Origin: Rutpela maculata
Lineage: Eukaryota; Arthropoda; Insecta; Coleoptera; Cerambycidae
DNA length: 64,000 nt
NCBI GenBank assembly: GCA_936432065.2
Contig: OW386292.2
Coordinates: 127,159,639 to 127,223,638 of the forward strand
Direction of reading: 5' to 3'
The notes under the pieces are model-generated. The model searched no databases. It saw only the letters and a program-made list of their open reading frames with translations, and had not been told where the DNA came from. This document shows, one piece after another, positions 23,643-36,024 of this stretch (its first letter is position 1; each line of letters begins with the position of its first letter). The position numbers and the translations under genes were made by a program.

Positions 23643-24900
23643 ATGGCAAGTGCAAATGAGCTAAAAAAGTTAAAACAAAGACGCGGTTCGGTGAGAGCAC
23701 AATTAACTAGATTTAAAACATTTATTGAACAATGTACAGAATCAAATAAAAATCAAATTCCAGAACGTTTAGCCAAGTGTGACGACTTATGGGACAATTT
23801 TGATCAAATCCAAATAGAAATAGAAAATACAGATCATTCTGAAACACAAGCAAATGAAAGAATATCATTCGAAAATACGTATTTTGAAGTTGTTGCGGCA
23901 GCTAAACAGATTCTTGGTATTCAAACACGGTCTCATTCAGTAGGTTCTCGACGAAGTCAGTTGCAATCACAATCAGAATATAATAATATTAAATTACCTA
24001 CAATTGATTTACCCACTTTTAATGGAAATTATGAGCATTGGCTACAGTTTTACGACACATTCAACTCATTGATACATACAAATGCAAATTTAAACGCGAT
24101 AAAAAAAATTTCATTATTTGAAATCTTCTCTAAAAGGTGAGGCTGCATCAGTAATGGGCTCTTTGGAGGTTTCATCTGACAACTATTTAATTGCGTGGAA
24201 TTTACTAAAGGAAAGGTATCAAAATAAACGTTTAATAGTATACAATCATGTTCGAGCATTATTTGAATTAGTACCGATAGCAAAAGAATCATTTTCACAT
24301 TTGCATAAGTTATTGGATGATGTTAATAAGAATATAAGAGCATTAAAATCATTAGGCCAACCAACAGAATCGTGGGACACGCTACTTATTTATTTGATAT
24401 CCAGTAAATTAGATCATCAAACCAAACGCGATTGGGAATCTTCTAAACTAAATTTAACAAATGAATTACCAAATATGGAAAACTTTTTAAAATTTTTAAC
24501 AGAAAACGCTCAAATTTTAGAAACGTTGAATTTAAACAAACAATTTCCAAACAAACCTGCGACAAATGATTATTCATCAAAATCACGTTTTAACAAATCT
24601 GCAAACAGTGCAAAATCATTTGTAACAGCCAATCAAACAAATCTGTCAATCTTATTCTGTAAAGAATCACATTTGCTATATTATTGCGAAAAATTTCTCA
24701 GTTTACCAATACAGTCAAGAATGACAGAAATCAGAAAATTAAATTTATGTACAAATTGTTGAAAAATTTACATTCACGGGAAAATTGTAGATCAGAGGGC
24801 TGCAGGAAGTGCGGTAGGAAACATAATACTTTATTGCACTTTGACCGCGATTTTGATCAAACAAATTAAACAAACACACATCAGTCAACAAAACAACAAG
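23643..24900 (+). pseudogene. BEL/Pao gag region
   Basis: The ATG at 23643 opens a frame with a charged N-terminus (MASANELKKLKQRRGSVRAQ) and the BEL gag landmark 'LPTFNGNYEHWLQFYDTFNS'. A frameshift near 24118-24140 moves coding to a second frame with 'LKGEAASVMGSLEVSSDNYL' and 'AWNLLKERYQNKRLIVYNHV', which runs to 24762. Another break follows within the region where zinc knuckles are expected ('LCTNC', then 'CRSEGCRKCGRKHNTLLHFD' in a third frame). The segment before the ATG (23193-23642) is the untranslated leader. With two or three breaks, this copy cannot make full-length Gag. Confidence 0.85.
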
Positions 24901-24995
24901 CATCAAACAAAGAAAATTCCGAAAATTCACAACATTCATCAAACATATCACAGCAAGCATGTAGTGCAACCACAAGTAATATCAATGTACCAGAA

Positions 24996-26959
24996 ATGCA
25001 AGCAAACAATCATTCAATGCCAACAAAAGTGGTAACACATTGCGCATACAAAACTCCTTCTGAGGTGTTACTTTCAACAGCACTAGTTTTGGTAATGGAC
25101 AAATTTGGAAAAACTCATGAAGCAAGAGCATTATTAGACTCAGCGTCACAATCTAATTTTATGACGAAAGATTTATTTAACAAATTGCAATTATCTAAAC
25201 AAACAATAAATTTACCTGTCATGGGAATTAATCAAAAAGTTTCCTACATCAATCACATGACCAATACAACAATAAAATCAAAATTCAATTCATTTCAAGT
25301 TAACACTCATTTTTAATCCTAGACAAAATAACAGAAACATTACCCCTCACAACAGTCAATACTGATCAAATTCATATACCAGATAACATTGAACTTGCAG
25401 ATCCTAATTTCAATATACCAAGTCAAATAGATATTCTATTAGGAGCTTCAGTTTTCTGGGATCTTTTATGCATAGAGCAAATTAAGCTTAACAAAGGTCA
25501 ACCAATCGTTCAGAAAACCAAATTAGGTTGGATCCTTTCTGGGCAAGTAATGAGTAAAAATTCAAATCAAGCATATTCAAGCACATGCAATTTTTCATCA
25601 AATAGCGAAATTCAGCAGCAATTACGAAAATTCTGGGAAATAGAAGAATACAGTCAACCGTACGAGAAGCAACAGAAATATTCCAAGGAAGAAGAAAAAT
25701 GTGAAGAAATTTTCAAGACAACACATACAAGAGATCAAGATGGAAAATTCATAGTTCATCTACCACTCAGCAACAAAGAGTCACAATTAGGAAATTCAAC
25801 AAACGGTGCATTAAAACGATTATATGCAATGGAAAGAAAGTTAGCAAGGAATCCAGAATTAAAACGACAATACACAGAATTTATGATGGAATATGAAACA
25901 TTGGGGCACATGTCAGTCGTCGACAAAGAAGAAGAACACAATCACATCGCAAATTATTTACCACACCACGCAGTAATCAAAGAAGCCAGTACAACGACGA
26001 AGGTAAGAGTAGTTTTCGATGGATCAGCAAAAACAGAATCTGGAGTATCACTAAATGACATCTTAATGACAGGACCCACAATCCAAAATGACCTATTTTC
26101 AATCGTACTACGTTTTAGAAAATATCGTTACGTGCTTACTGCAGACATCGCAAAGATGTACCGGCAAGTCTACATTCATCCTGATTTTCGTGATTTACAA
26201 AGAATTTTTTGTAGAAGCGATTCAAATCAACCAGTAAAATCATATACACTGAATACGGTTACGTATGGAACATCTTCAGCTCCGTTCTTAGCCATACGCA
26301 GTTTATACCAACTAGGAATCGAACACAAGGAGGAATATCCTACTACAAGTGAAATAATCATGAACGATTTTTATGTAGATGATGTACTAACAGGATCAAA
26401 TACCATCGAGTCAATCAAAACATTGAAACAAGAATTGGATTACATTTTAAAAAAGGGTGGATTTGAGCTTAGAAAATGGCAATCAAATGAAGCATCAATT
26501 TTAGACAATGACAATCTCGATCAACAAACACAAAAATTGTCCAACAGTGATAACACTCAATCGAAAACATTGGGACTAATTTGGGATTCATCACAGGACA
26601 CATTTCAATTTTACATTACATCAGAAGAAAGGCACGAACATGTCACAAAAAGAGCCATTCTATCAACCATTTCAAGAATATTCGACCCGTTAGGATTAAT
26701 TGGACCTATCACAATCAAAGCAAAGTTAATACTACAAAAATTATGGCAATATGAACTCGGTTGGGATGAGTCAATACCACAAGACTTGTATACCAGTTGG
26801 AGACAATATCAACTTCAATTGCAGAAGTTAAACGATTTTATTATACCAAGACAAGCAGTTTGCGAGAAACCAGTCAGAGTAGAAATACATGGATTTTGCG
26901 GCATCAATAACAAGTTACGGATGTTGCGTGTATGTTCGGTCAACAAATCAAAACGGTGA
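24996..26959 (+). pseudogene. BEL/Pao protease and reverse transcriptase
   Basis: The first frame (to 25316) carries an aspartic protease start with 'ARALLDSASQSNFMT', the D-S-A active-site motif. A single-base-type break near 25310 shifts to the frame that then stays open to 26959. This frame holds the reverse transcriptase with 'KVRVVFDGSAKTESGVSLND', 'YVLTADIAKMYRQV' (first catalytic Asp) and 'NDFYVDDVLTGSN' (the YVDD box). The frame is lost again at 'VEIHGF', just at the entry to RNase H, where the reading moves to the frame starting at 26889. Apart from the breaks, the catalytic residues are present. Confidence 0.88.
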
Positions 26960-28928
26960 TCATTTTGTACAACTACTTTGTGCCAAGTCCAAAGTAGCAC
27001 CACTCAAGCAAACAACGCTACCACGTTTAGAATTATGCGGCGCTCTTCTGTTAGCCAAATTAACAAATGCAGTAATACATGCCTTAAACATGAATATTGA
27101 CAGCATATACCAGTGGTGCGATTCAACGATCACACTAGCTTGGATTGCAGGACAACCCAGCAATTGGAAACCTTTCGTAGGAAACAGAGTAGGTGAAATT
27201 CAAGAATTATCAAAACACAGTGAATGGAGACACGTAAGAACCGAATATAATCCAGCAGACATTATTTCACGAGAAACAAATGCAGAACAACTATTCCAGT
27301 CAGACATGTGGTGGCACGGACCACAATGGTTATCTCATTCTTTTGAACATTGGCCAGTCAGTGATAACATTAAAACATCCGATTTACCAGAAACACGAAA
27401 AACTACAATTTCTTTAGTCATCGAAAATCAAGATTTTAACATATTCGAGAGATATTCATCACTTTTGAAATTACAACGGGTAATGGCATATATGCTACGT
27501 TTTAAAAATAACACATTAAATAAAAACAATCGATGTCATGGCCCTCTTACTGTAAAGGAGCTTGATAATTCATTAAATTGTATAATCAAATTAGCACAAA
27601 TACAAACATTTTCTTCCGAAATTAAGGCACTTTCAAATAATAAATCAGTCAAATCAAATAGCAAATTATTATGTCTTACTCCATTTCTGGATCAAAATAA
27701 AATTCTCAGGGTAGGCGGCAGAATTAGACAAGCAGAAAATATTCACTTTAATCAAAAACATCCTATTATTCTACCAAACAGACATCCTTTGACAATTTTA
27801 ATCATTCGACATGAACATTACAAACTTTTGCATGCAGGTACGCAAGCTCTATTATTTTCAATTCGCACAAGATATTGGCCTATTTCAGGTAAAAATACAA
27901 TCAAAGGCGTTCTGCGCAAATGTATCGTATGTTTTCGAGTAAAACCAACCAGTGTTGAATATTTGATGGGTGACTTACCGAGAGAGCGTATTACTCCTGC
28001 AAGACCCTTCCTAAATTCTGGCGTAGATTACGCTGGACCATTCAGTATTAAGACTAGCAAATTACGTAATAGTAAAGTCATCAAAGCATATCTATGTATC
28101 TTTGTGTGTTTTTGTACTAAAGCTGTACATCTCGAAATTGTCAGTGATCTTACCACAGAGTCATTTCTCAATTGTCTTAAACGTTTCATCGCAAGAAGGG
28201 GAAACCCCAAAAATATTTATTCTGACAACGGAACCAATTTTGTTGGAGCTAATAATGAGATGCAGGATTATTATAAATTTATATCACAACAAAATGTTCA
28301 ATCGCAAATTTCAGATTATTTATCATCGGAATTCATATCCTGGCATTTCATACCACCCAAGTCGCCACACTTTGGCGGCATCTGGGAGGCTTCTGTAAAG
28401 TCGGCGAAATATCACCTTAAGCGTGTGATGTTGAACCTTGTAATAACCTTCGAGCACTTATATACAGTTGTAACACAAATAGAGGCATGTCTGAACTCCA
28501 GACCTTTATTTCCCCTCTCCACCGACCCATCTGACTTACAAGCATTAACTCCGGGTCATTTCCTAATTGGCACTTCCTTAACTTCCATCCCCGAAATGGA
28601 CGTCCAAGATGTAGCCACCAATCGATTAAACCAGTATCAACAATTAACCCAAATTATCCAACATTTCTGGACGCGATGGTCCAAGGAATATATATCTCAG
28701 TTGCAAACCCGCACTAAGTGGAAAACTAACTTTGAACAACATTTAAAACTTGGAACATTAGTGATAATAAAGGAAAATAAACTTCCTCCTTTCAAATGGA
28801 AACTAGGGCGGATCGAAAGGCTTATTCCCGGAAAGGACAATATAGTGCGAGTAGTGAGCATAAAAACAAGTGACGGAATTGTGTCACGTGCAGTGTCGAA
28901 AATATATGTTTTACCTTTGGACATATAA
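26889..28928 (+). pseudogene. BEL/Pao RNase H and integrase
   Basis: One 679-codon frame carries the RNase H domain ('ITSYGCCVYVRSTNQN', 'PRLELCGALLLAKLTNAV', 'YQWCDSTITLAWI'), an HHCC zinc-binding region ending in 'CIVCFRVKP', and the integrase core with 'SGVDYAGPFS' (Asp), 'NIYSDNGTNFVGANNEMQ' (Asp) and 'HFGGIWEASVKSAKYHLKR' (Glu), followed by the family's C-terminal domain. The frame is intact but lacks its own start and is separated from the reverse transcriptase by a small indel, so it would not be made as part of a complete polyprotein. Confidence 0.9.
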
Positions 28929-29033
28929 AAATATTGCAATCATGTGTTAGTACTTATATTTCTCATGTCTGTTATTATTTTTAAGATTTATTTTGTCTTT
29001 TGAAAGCTACCTCTTTCAAGGCGGGCGGTAATA

Positions 29034-29281
29034 TGTTCAGTTATATTTTTACATTTATATTTTTATATTTGAAATTTACTTAAATGTATATGTAAGATAA
29101 TATCACTCTCCCCACCACTATTAGCAGTTTGTGAACCAGCCTACTGGATTGGACGGAGAGTCAGTATGTAATAGATATTCATATGTAACTGTTGCAAATA
29201 AAATCACAGTCCACACAAAACAAGTTTACTATTCATTCAATCAATTCATATTATCTAGAATCAGGGAAACAAGTCCCAACG
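29034..29281 (+). repeat. BEL/Pao 3' LTR
   Basis: This 248-bp copy of the 5' LTR ends CCCAACG and is directly followed by the TTATC target duplication. Confidence 0.9.
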
Positions 29282-30239
29282 TTATCAGTCTACTCTCCAC
29301 CAAATATTAAACTTATTATAAATAAATTATTTAACACCGTTACGAGTTTTCGCGGTGCATTTCTCTAGTATTAGGTGTGTATTGGATATATTAACAATAA
29401 TTTTTCTGCTTAACTCGCTCTAACTCAAAAACGGCACAATGGATCACTCTCAAATTTATCGTGTTATCACTATATATTTGTTAACATAATGTGTTAATAT
29501 GTAGGTCAAATTTTAATAAGTGTAGAAAGCATTTTTTTTTTCAAAGGCTATGTCGAAATTTGCATTCTCAAATGTAACATGCGGGAAACTTTTTTATCTT
29601 TCGAAATAGATACCAAGTGTATCGAGAAGTAACGAAGATAAAAGATGGACGTAACTTTTTTATTTGAAACTTGTTTTTCTAGAATTAGCAGTTTTCGAGA
29701 AAATTGCAAATGAGTGATTGTTGGCTAGGTACTGCAAACGTGTGGGAAATCTAATAGCAATTAATTGCAGTACCTGGCCAACAATCACTCATTTGCGAAT
29801 TGTCAAAAAAAAAAAAATAAAAAAAGTTGGTTTCATTTCAAAACCAGATCCGCTCCGCTAAATTGGATCTATTAATAATGTGCCCATCTTTGTCCTTGCA
29901 CATAGTCACACTCCGTTTAAACTCATTTCTTGAGCAGCTGAGGATTTTGTAAAATTTTCTTGTTCGTTTTGTCCTCTAAGTGCTTCAAGATCTGCCATAA
30001 TGTGGTTTTCGAAGAACCATTTTTTCTTCCGATGTACGCGTTTTTCTTTTCTAAGATCTTTATATCTTACCTTACTTTTCCGGGTTCTCCTTTGCTGCAT
30101 AAGTTTATATACATAGAATTAAAAATACTTGCATACACTACTGTCGTTTGCAATATTTGAAAGTCAAAATAAAGCCACCAACAATATCTAACGCTTGACT
30201 TTTGCAGAATTTGAATATCTCTTTTCGTTACAGTGGATA

Positions 30240-30512
30240 CTGCTCGGGGAGTTTTATGTCATACCTTAAAAACTCTGAAAACAATGGATTGTGTAATAAT
30301 TTCGTTGACACCCGGTATATTATGTGAAATGTTCGATTAACATCAAATATGTAAATATAGTCTCTACTTAAAGCTCCCTATTTGATTCAATCTTCTGCGA
30401 ATAGAGCATCTTGACGTTTATCTTTTATATCTAAAGTGTATCAAATTGACGAATCGTATATAAGTAGAAGTTAATTATTGTGGATAGTTATTCACCTGAC
30501 AAAAAGTTAACA
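30240..30512 (+). promoter_or_regulatory. 5' flank and promoter of the plus-strand secreted-protein gene
   Basis: A TATATAAG box at 30457-30464 lies 49 bases before the ATG at 30513. The flank is homologous, in inverted orientation, to 11052-11330: 'caacgaaat'-type repeat end, 'gaatagagca', 'taaagtgta', 'ttgacga', 'gatagttattca' occur in the same order. The region 29869-30239 upstream holds no recognised gene. Confidence 0.6.
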
Positions 30513-30585
30513 ATGTCGCCAATGCTTTCTGTACTAAGCTTCTTGGTTCTTCTAGTGCTTCAAGGTGCCATAGCAGAAGAATGTA
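30513..30585 (+). CDS. Signal-peptide exon of a secreted host protein (plus-strand copy)
   Basis: The exon encodes Met-Ser-Pro-Met-Leu-Ser followed by VLSFLVLLVLQGAIAEEC, a canonical signal peptide, and ends at a GTAAGTAT donor in phase 1. It matches the minus-strand exon at 10979-11051 in length, splice phase and almost every residue after the fourth. The open frame that continues past the donor is intron. The downstream exons of this copy were not found in the window. DNA element copy C lies within its first intron, from about 30631. Confidence 0.7.
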
Positions 30586-30630
30586 GTAAGTATACATCTG
30601 TATTTCCAATCCAATTACTTGATCATACTG

Positions 30631-31500
30631 GAGCGGATCTGGCGAGAAAACGAGGAGTTTTGAAACCAACTGTTTTAAATTTATTTTTTTGACAATTCGG
30701 TTACATGCATTCTCTTTTATCATGTTATCAAGTTAGTTCAGCTTAATTGCACGGGGTGGGGTAGGAATTCGCATTTAAATTCGCAAAAGCACGTTTTTCC
30801 ACGATAACTTTATTATTGACTTGATGAAAAAAAAGTTGAATCAAAAATTGAAGATCTCGCGGAAGGACATAATTTTTTTTCAAATCGGAATTTCGTGAAT
30901 TTCTTTTTTTAATGTGCGTTTTTTTGCCGTAACACTAATATACAAAAAGTAATTCCTTAATTTTTTCACGAAAAAAAGGAGTTAGGGTGATGAGATCTTT
31001 TTGAGGTAGGTGACATCGATAACAATTGATGGAGCTGGAGGATGGGGGTGGTGGGTAAGGTAGGGAAAGGAAAATTATTCAACCTCCCATAACTTTTTTC
31101 CCTGTCGTATCATTTTGGTAAACCAAAATTGAATTTGTTCGCTATTAGCTCTAATATTTGACTGATTAGTTTTTTTAAAATTTATTTCGAATAAAAATTT
31201 GTGGGAGGGGAAAAACCTTTTGCATTTTTTTTTAATGCGTTTTTGAGTACGAAGGAAAGGGTTCAGAGGCTAATTTTTTTTACAGGCAAGTGATCTATAA
31301 TTTAAAAAATATATATTGCAATCCAAGCAATAGGAAGGGAGGCAAGGGCATAATGCGTTTGCGGGAATAAAGGAAAAGGGATAGAGACCTTGACATTCAG
31401 CAATATAAATCTTTTTTCCATCTTAATATTTTACCAATCTACCCTTTATCAAATATTAAACTGCCAAAACGGCGGTTTATAAATAAGTTGCGCTATTACT
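30631..31500 (+). repeat. DNA element copy C (partial)
   Basis: It matches copy A from 'gcggatctggcgagaaaacg' through 'gaacttttttccctgtcgt'-like and 'gtgggaggggaaaaaccttt' to 'cttaatattttaccaatcta'. The point where BEL is inserted in copy A is uninterrupted here (about 31432). It diverges soon after 31480. From 31500 to 32128 the sequence is AT-rich with nothing recognised. Confidence 0.7.
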
Positions 31501-32131
31501 AGTGCGTACACATTGCACAAACCTAAGATTCGGACGAGTATTTTAACAGCTAAGTTGGCATTATAACATTAAAAATTCTTAAAACAAACGTAATTGGTTT
31601 TTAACAAAGTCGATCGGTAAATAAAAAAGTTATTAATCATTTAAAATTCAAAAAAATATTTTCTGTTTTTTTTTAGATTTGTAATTGAATAGAAATTTTG
31701 TTAAATGTTATTTCCTATCATTTATTTATATATTTAACCAATACATATTTCATAACAATCTAATATTAAAACGTAGACATGACTTTCAAATAGTGACATT
31801 ATAGCAGCAATGGATAAACGGCCAAGCAAGGAACAATATACACCAACTTATAGATCTAAAAAATAATTAAATTATGTATATACTCCTACTTTTTTTATTA
31901 TTTTTTTTATTGTTTTTTATTACTTTTTTATTTTTATTTACTTATTTTACTCATTTATTTTACTTATTTTATTAATTTTATTAACTTTATTTAGCTATCT
32001 CAAATTCATCTCCATGAAAGAACATACAGTGAAATAACTATATGTTATACTTTGTTATGTATACCCGACATGTATTGCTTTTTAAACTTTGTTTTAAATC
32101 TGTATGCACGAGCGAGATATTGAAGTTATTA

Positions 32132-35100
32132 TAGACCGTGGGATAGTGACAGATTTTTTTAAACGTTTGGTTCCTATCTGGCCTTTTGGGAGCCTTTTGT
32201 GCCTGATTTGTACTAACCATTTTCGTGTTTATCAAACGGTTATCCTGGGCCCCTCAGCGGAAAACAAAAAAGAAAATTTCATGAAAATGAGCAATTTCAA
32301 ACGTTTTGTTCCTATCTGGCGTCAAGTTAGACTTACGTTTTAAAGAAAAACATCCGACGGAAGCTTATCGCCAGACAAATTCCGTGGGCCGGAAGGCCCG
32401 AAATTTCAATCCGAAGTTGTAAGAAAAAATGGTCAAAATCAAACGATTTGGTTCTTATCTGGGAATTGTATATATAGGTAAATAGATTATAATTATCGCG
32501 ATATAACAAACGCCAGACAAATTCCGAGGGCCCAACAGTGAAAAAATTATTGTTCAAGTTGTCAACTATTCCGCGAAAATCAAACGATTTACATTCGTCT
32601 GGCATTTGTTTTTTTGTTAATATTAGGCAATAAGTAGTTTCAATTTAAGATTCCCAGACGAATTGGCTGGGTCCCCTGGATAGCCAGACAAAAAGAAAAG
32701 CGCGAAAAAAATGCCATTTTTCAAACGATTTATTCCTGTCTGGCATTTGGATTTTAAAAAGATATGTTAATAAATAAGCCATATTTCTAGTCCTAGATGA
32801 AAAGCTTGGGCCCAGACGTAGATATGTTGAGCGAAAGTATCGAAAAATCAAAAAACAGTCGTGTAAAAATCGATGCATTTTCAAACGATTTACACTCGTC
32901 TGGGATTTGTTTTTTTAAAAAGATAAGTTAATAAACAAACCATATTTCAAGTGCCAGACAAAAATCTGGGGCGCAGCTGTAGATATATCGCAAATTTTGA
33001 GGTTCTACAGTTGGCAACTTTTTAATCCTGGCTCCTACGTCAAAAGACTACTCTAGCTAATTTAAATAGAATAAAATTTGCTAAAACTCTTTTTTAATTT
33101 TTTTAATTCCGACAAAAATGAAGGAATTAGAGGGGGCGGGATTTGGATTTTGTCACCGTAATTAATCGGTAATTAATTGAAATCGATCTCATATATGATG
33201 TTCACTTAATATCATCATGTACTACTTTGACGTTCTGTTAATCTCGGTCCTTCGAAACAAAGGTTTCTGAGAAAAAGTATTTTTTTAGATTTACATACAT
33301 TATAGGAAAACGTGTAATTTCCTACATTTCCTCGAATATCTCGATAATTATTGTTTTTTTCAAAAAATTTGTAGATAGCTTATGTAAAGAGAATTGATTG
33401 AGCTTTTCGACACTTTTTTTATTTTTTCTCTAACATAAAGAGCAAAAGACCAAATATGCGGACGTCTCAAAGCCAACCGCCACCCAGTCTATTAATTAGG
33501 GTGAAGACATACCGCTCGGCTAAAGTACACCATCTGTTGGTCCCCACGCGAGACTAGTTTCTCGATCTGACGTCACAGTGCTTTTCGTGAGGAGTAGCGA
33601 GGATTTCAACTTTAATTACTTATTGCAAAGTAAGTACTGCGATTTAAGAGCTGATATTCGATGTGGCGTGTTTTATACATAAACACACACTTTAATGAAA
33701 TACGAAAAAAATGGGCAAGTTCCCCATTAGCAAACGATAAATAAAAATCACCCCGGGACGAGCGGGGAGTATAAAAAGCAGCGTCGCTCGCATACAATGC
33801 ATACCATATATGTTTCTACCACATCACATCTTACGTGTCTTATGTCGCGTGCCTTAAAATGAGAGAAGAAATCACTTTCGTTTGGTTGACTACCTACGCC
33901 AAGGGAGAATGAAACAGGTACGGACTTACGAGAACTCTCAGTTTCTGTGGTGTAGTGCAGTGTTGTAAATTAAATATTAATATGTAATAATTTATATTTG
34001 TCCTTTTGCTAGTATGTAACTTATTTATTGTAAATATTGTTCGATCGAGGGATTATGAATGTGAAAGTGACAGTTATATTGATTCCAGTGATAAAGAAAA
34101 TCAAATTCCAAATGAGTTTCAAGTGAGAAAAAAAACGGCATTTCAAGGGCGGATCTGAACCTTGAGCTTGGGGGGGGGGGTAATGTAGCCGCGTGTTGAA
34201 AATAACAAAAATGTTTTTCCTCGAAAATTAAAATTGATGAGCGGAAGGGAAAAAAATCTCAAAAAAAAAATTAAACACAACTAAATATATTCAAAAATAT
34301 AAAATAAAATAATAAAAATTATGAAACTTTAAAATGAAAGTTGAATGTTTACGGAATCTTGTTACCCCGTTACCCCCCATAAATCCGCGCTTGCGGCGTT
34401 TAAGTAGTGACGCGAAACAAATTTATTTAAATGTGTATAATACTCTTTTACAATGACAAGCTAATGAAATGCCAGACGAGTGTGAATCGTTTGAAAATGC
34501 ATCGATTTTTACACGACTGTTTTTTGATTTTTCGATACTTTCACTCAACATATCTACGGCTGGGCCCAAGCTTTTTGTCTGGGACTTGAAATATGGTTTA
34601 TTTATTACCATATCTTTTTAAAATCCAAATGCCAGACAGGAATAAATCGTTTGAAAAAATGGCTTTTTTTCATGCACTTCTTTTAATATTTACAATATGT
34701 TTGGCCCACGCTTTTTGTCTGGGACTTGTAATATGGTTTATTTATTACCATGTATTTTTAAAATCCAAATGCCAGACAGGAATAAATCGTTTGAGAAAAT
34801 GGTTTTTTTTCGTGCACTTCTTTTAAGATTTAAAATATGTTTGGCCCACGCATTTTGTCTGGGACTTGAAATATGGTTTAGTTATTACCATATCTTTTTA
34901 AAATCCAAATGCCAGACAGGAATAAATCGTTTGAAAAAATGGCTTTTTTTCGTGCATTTCTTTTAAGATTTAAAATATGTTTGGCCCACTAAAAATGTCT
35001 GTGAATGATACAATACATTTTCGTTTTGGTTAATTTTTACAGAAAAAATCATTTCACATGAGAACCAATCGTTTGATTTTCGCGGAATAGTTGACAACTT

Positions 35101-35524
35101 GAACGATAATTTTTTTACTGTAGGGCCCTCGGAATTTGTCTGGCGTTTGTTATATCGCGATAATTATAATCTATTTACCTATATATACAATTCCCAGATA
35201 AGAACCAAATCGTTTGATTTTGACCATTTTTTCTTACAACTTCGGATTGAAATTTCGGGCCTTCCGGCCCACGGAATTTATCTGGCGATAAGCTTCCGTC
35301 GGATGTTTTTCTTTAAAACGTAAGTCTAACTTGACGCCAGATAGGAACAAAACGTTTGAAATTGCTCATTTTCATGAAATTTTCTTTTTTGTTTTCCGCT
35401 GAGGGGCCCAGGATAACCGTTTGATAAACACGAAAATGGTTAGTACAAATCAGGCACAAAAGGCTCCCAAAAGGCCAGATAGGAACCAAACGTTTAAAAA
35501 AATCTGTCACTATCCCACGGTCTA
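32132..35524. mobile_element. 3.4-kb foldback element with terminal arms of about 500 bp
   Basis: The ends 'TAGACCGTGGGATAGTGAC' (32132) and its inverse (ending 35524) define a large inverted repeat. The arms are near-identical for about 490 bp, through 'gggcccctcagcggaaaaca' and 'gggccttccggcccacggaa' or their complements. TTA lies on both sides (32129-32131 and 35525-35527), a possible 3-bp target duplication. Diverged inverted copies of a 'gccagac...aaacgattt' unit continue inward on both sides. The interior (about 33000-34400) is single copy in the window and contains a TATA-like site (gtataaaaag, about 33769). No transposase is visible. Confidence 0.75.
34560..35000. repeat. Tandem repeat in the right arm of the foldback element
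   Basis: Three units and part of a fourth, about 125 bp each, contain 'ttttgtctgggacttg', 'atatggttta', 'aaatccaaatgccagacagg' and 'aataaatcgtttga'. Diverged inverted units lie at 32660-33000 in the left arm. Confidence 0.8.
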
Positions 35525-36024
35525 TTACGTAGTTTAGAATTTTGCAATAATAAAGAGGCTGGTTAAAATAAGGTAAACTCAGTCCACGCAAAAGGTTCAA
35601 CCTTCTGTGGACTTAATGTTTGTTGAATCTCAAACTTGTTTGTAAACTAAGCACTCATTGTAATCTTGTATTTTCAATAAACTTTATTATTATTATTATT
35701 AAAATGTCCAAAAATTAACATTTATATATATGCAAAACTTATTTAATGAGAACGTAGAAATTTAGTAGCATTTAATTGCAATACATGGCTAACAATCACT
35801 CATTTGCAATTTTCTCGAAAACTGCTAATGCTAGAAAAAAAAATTTCAAATAAAAAAAGTAAATCTTTTATCTTCGTTTCTTCTCGATACACTTGGTATC
35901 AATTTCGAAAGAAAAAAAAGTTTCCTGCATGTTACATTTGAGAATGCAAATTTTCGCATAACCTTAAAAAAAATAATGCTTTCTACCCTTATTAAAATTT
36001 GACCTCATTTCGTTAATAAATATA

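Larger units (their letters stand above)
22945..29281 (+). mobile_element. BEL/Pao LTR retrotransposon, nearly complete and young
   Basis: Two 248-bp LTRs flank gag-pol, and a 5-bp target-site duplication TTATC lies outside them (22940-22944 and 29282-29286). The 5' LTR is followed two bases later by TGGTCCTTCCAGC, a probable tRNA primer-binding site at 23195. A purine-rich tract (aaggcgggcggtaa) precedes the 3' LTR. Gene order gag, protease, reverse transcriptase, RNase H, integrase and the YVDD catalytic box identify BEL/Pao. Only four LTR positions differ, so the insertion is recent, yet gag-pol carries several frameshifts. It sits inside DNA element copy A, and the uninterrupted target survives in copies B and C. 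Confidence 0.92.
22073..29868. mobile_element. Terminal-inverted-repeat DNA element, copy A (interrupted by BEL/Pao)
   Basis: The left end 'gcggatctggcgagaaaaag' with 'ttttgaaaccaactttt' is mirrored at the right end (29820-29868: 'aaagttggtttcatttcaaa' then 'accagatccgct'). The element without the BEL insertion is about 1.45 kb and has no transposase, so it is non-autonomous. A partial copy (C) lies at 30631-31500 and an inverted partial copy (B) at 35757-38860. It holds a hairpin near 29700-29800 ('gcaaatgagtgattgttggc' and its inverse). Confidence 0.7.

Noticed and set aside
30480..30692. 70-codon frame as a complete small secreted protein
   Set aside because: A strong splice donor at 30586 ends the exon; the rest of the frame is intron and transposon sequence.
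32104..32343. 79-codon frame as a gene
   Set aside because: It lies almost entirely within an arm of the foldback element and recurs inverted at 35313-35600.
34560..35000. CRISPR-like array
   Set aside because: Units of about 125 bp are repeated in full with no unique spacers, and they lie within a foldback transposon of a eukaryotic genome.
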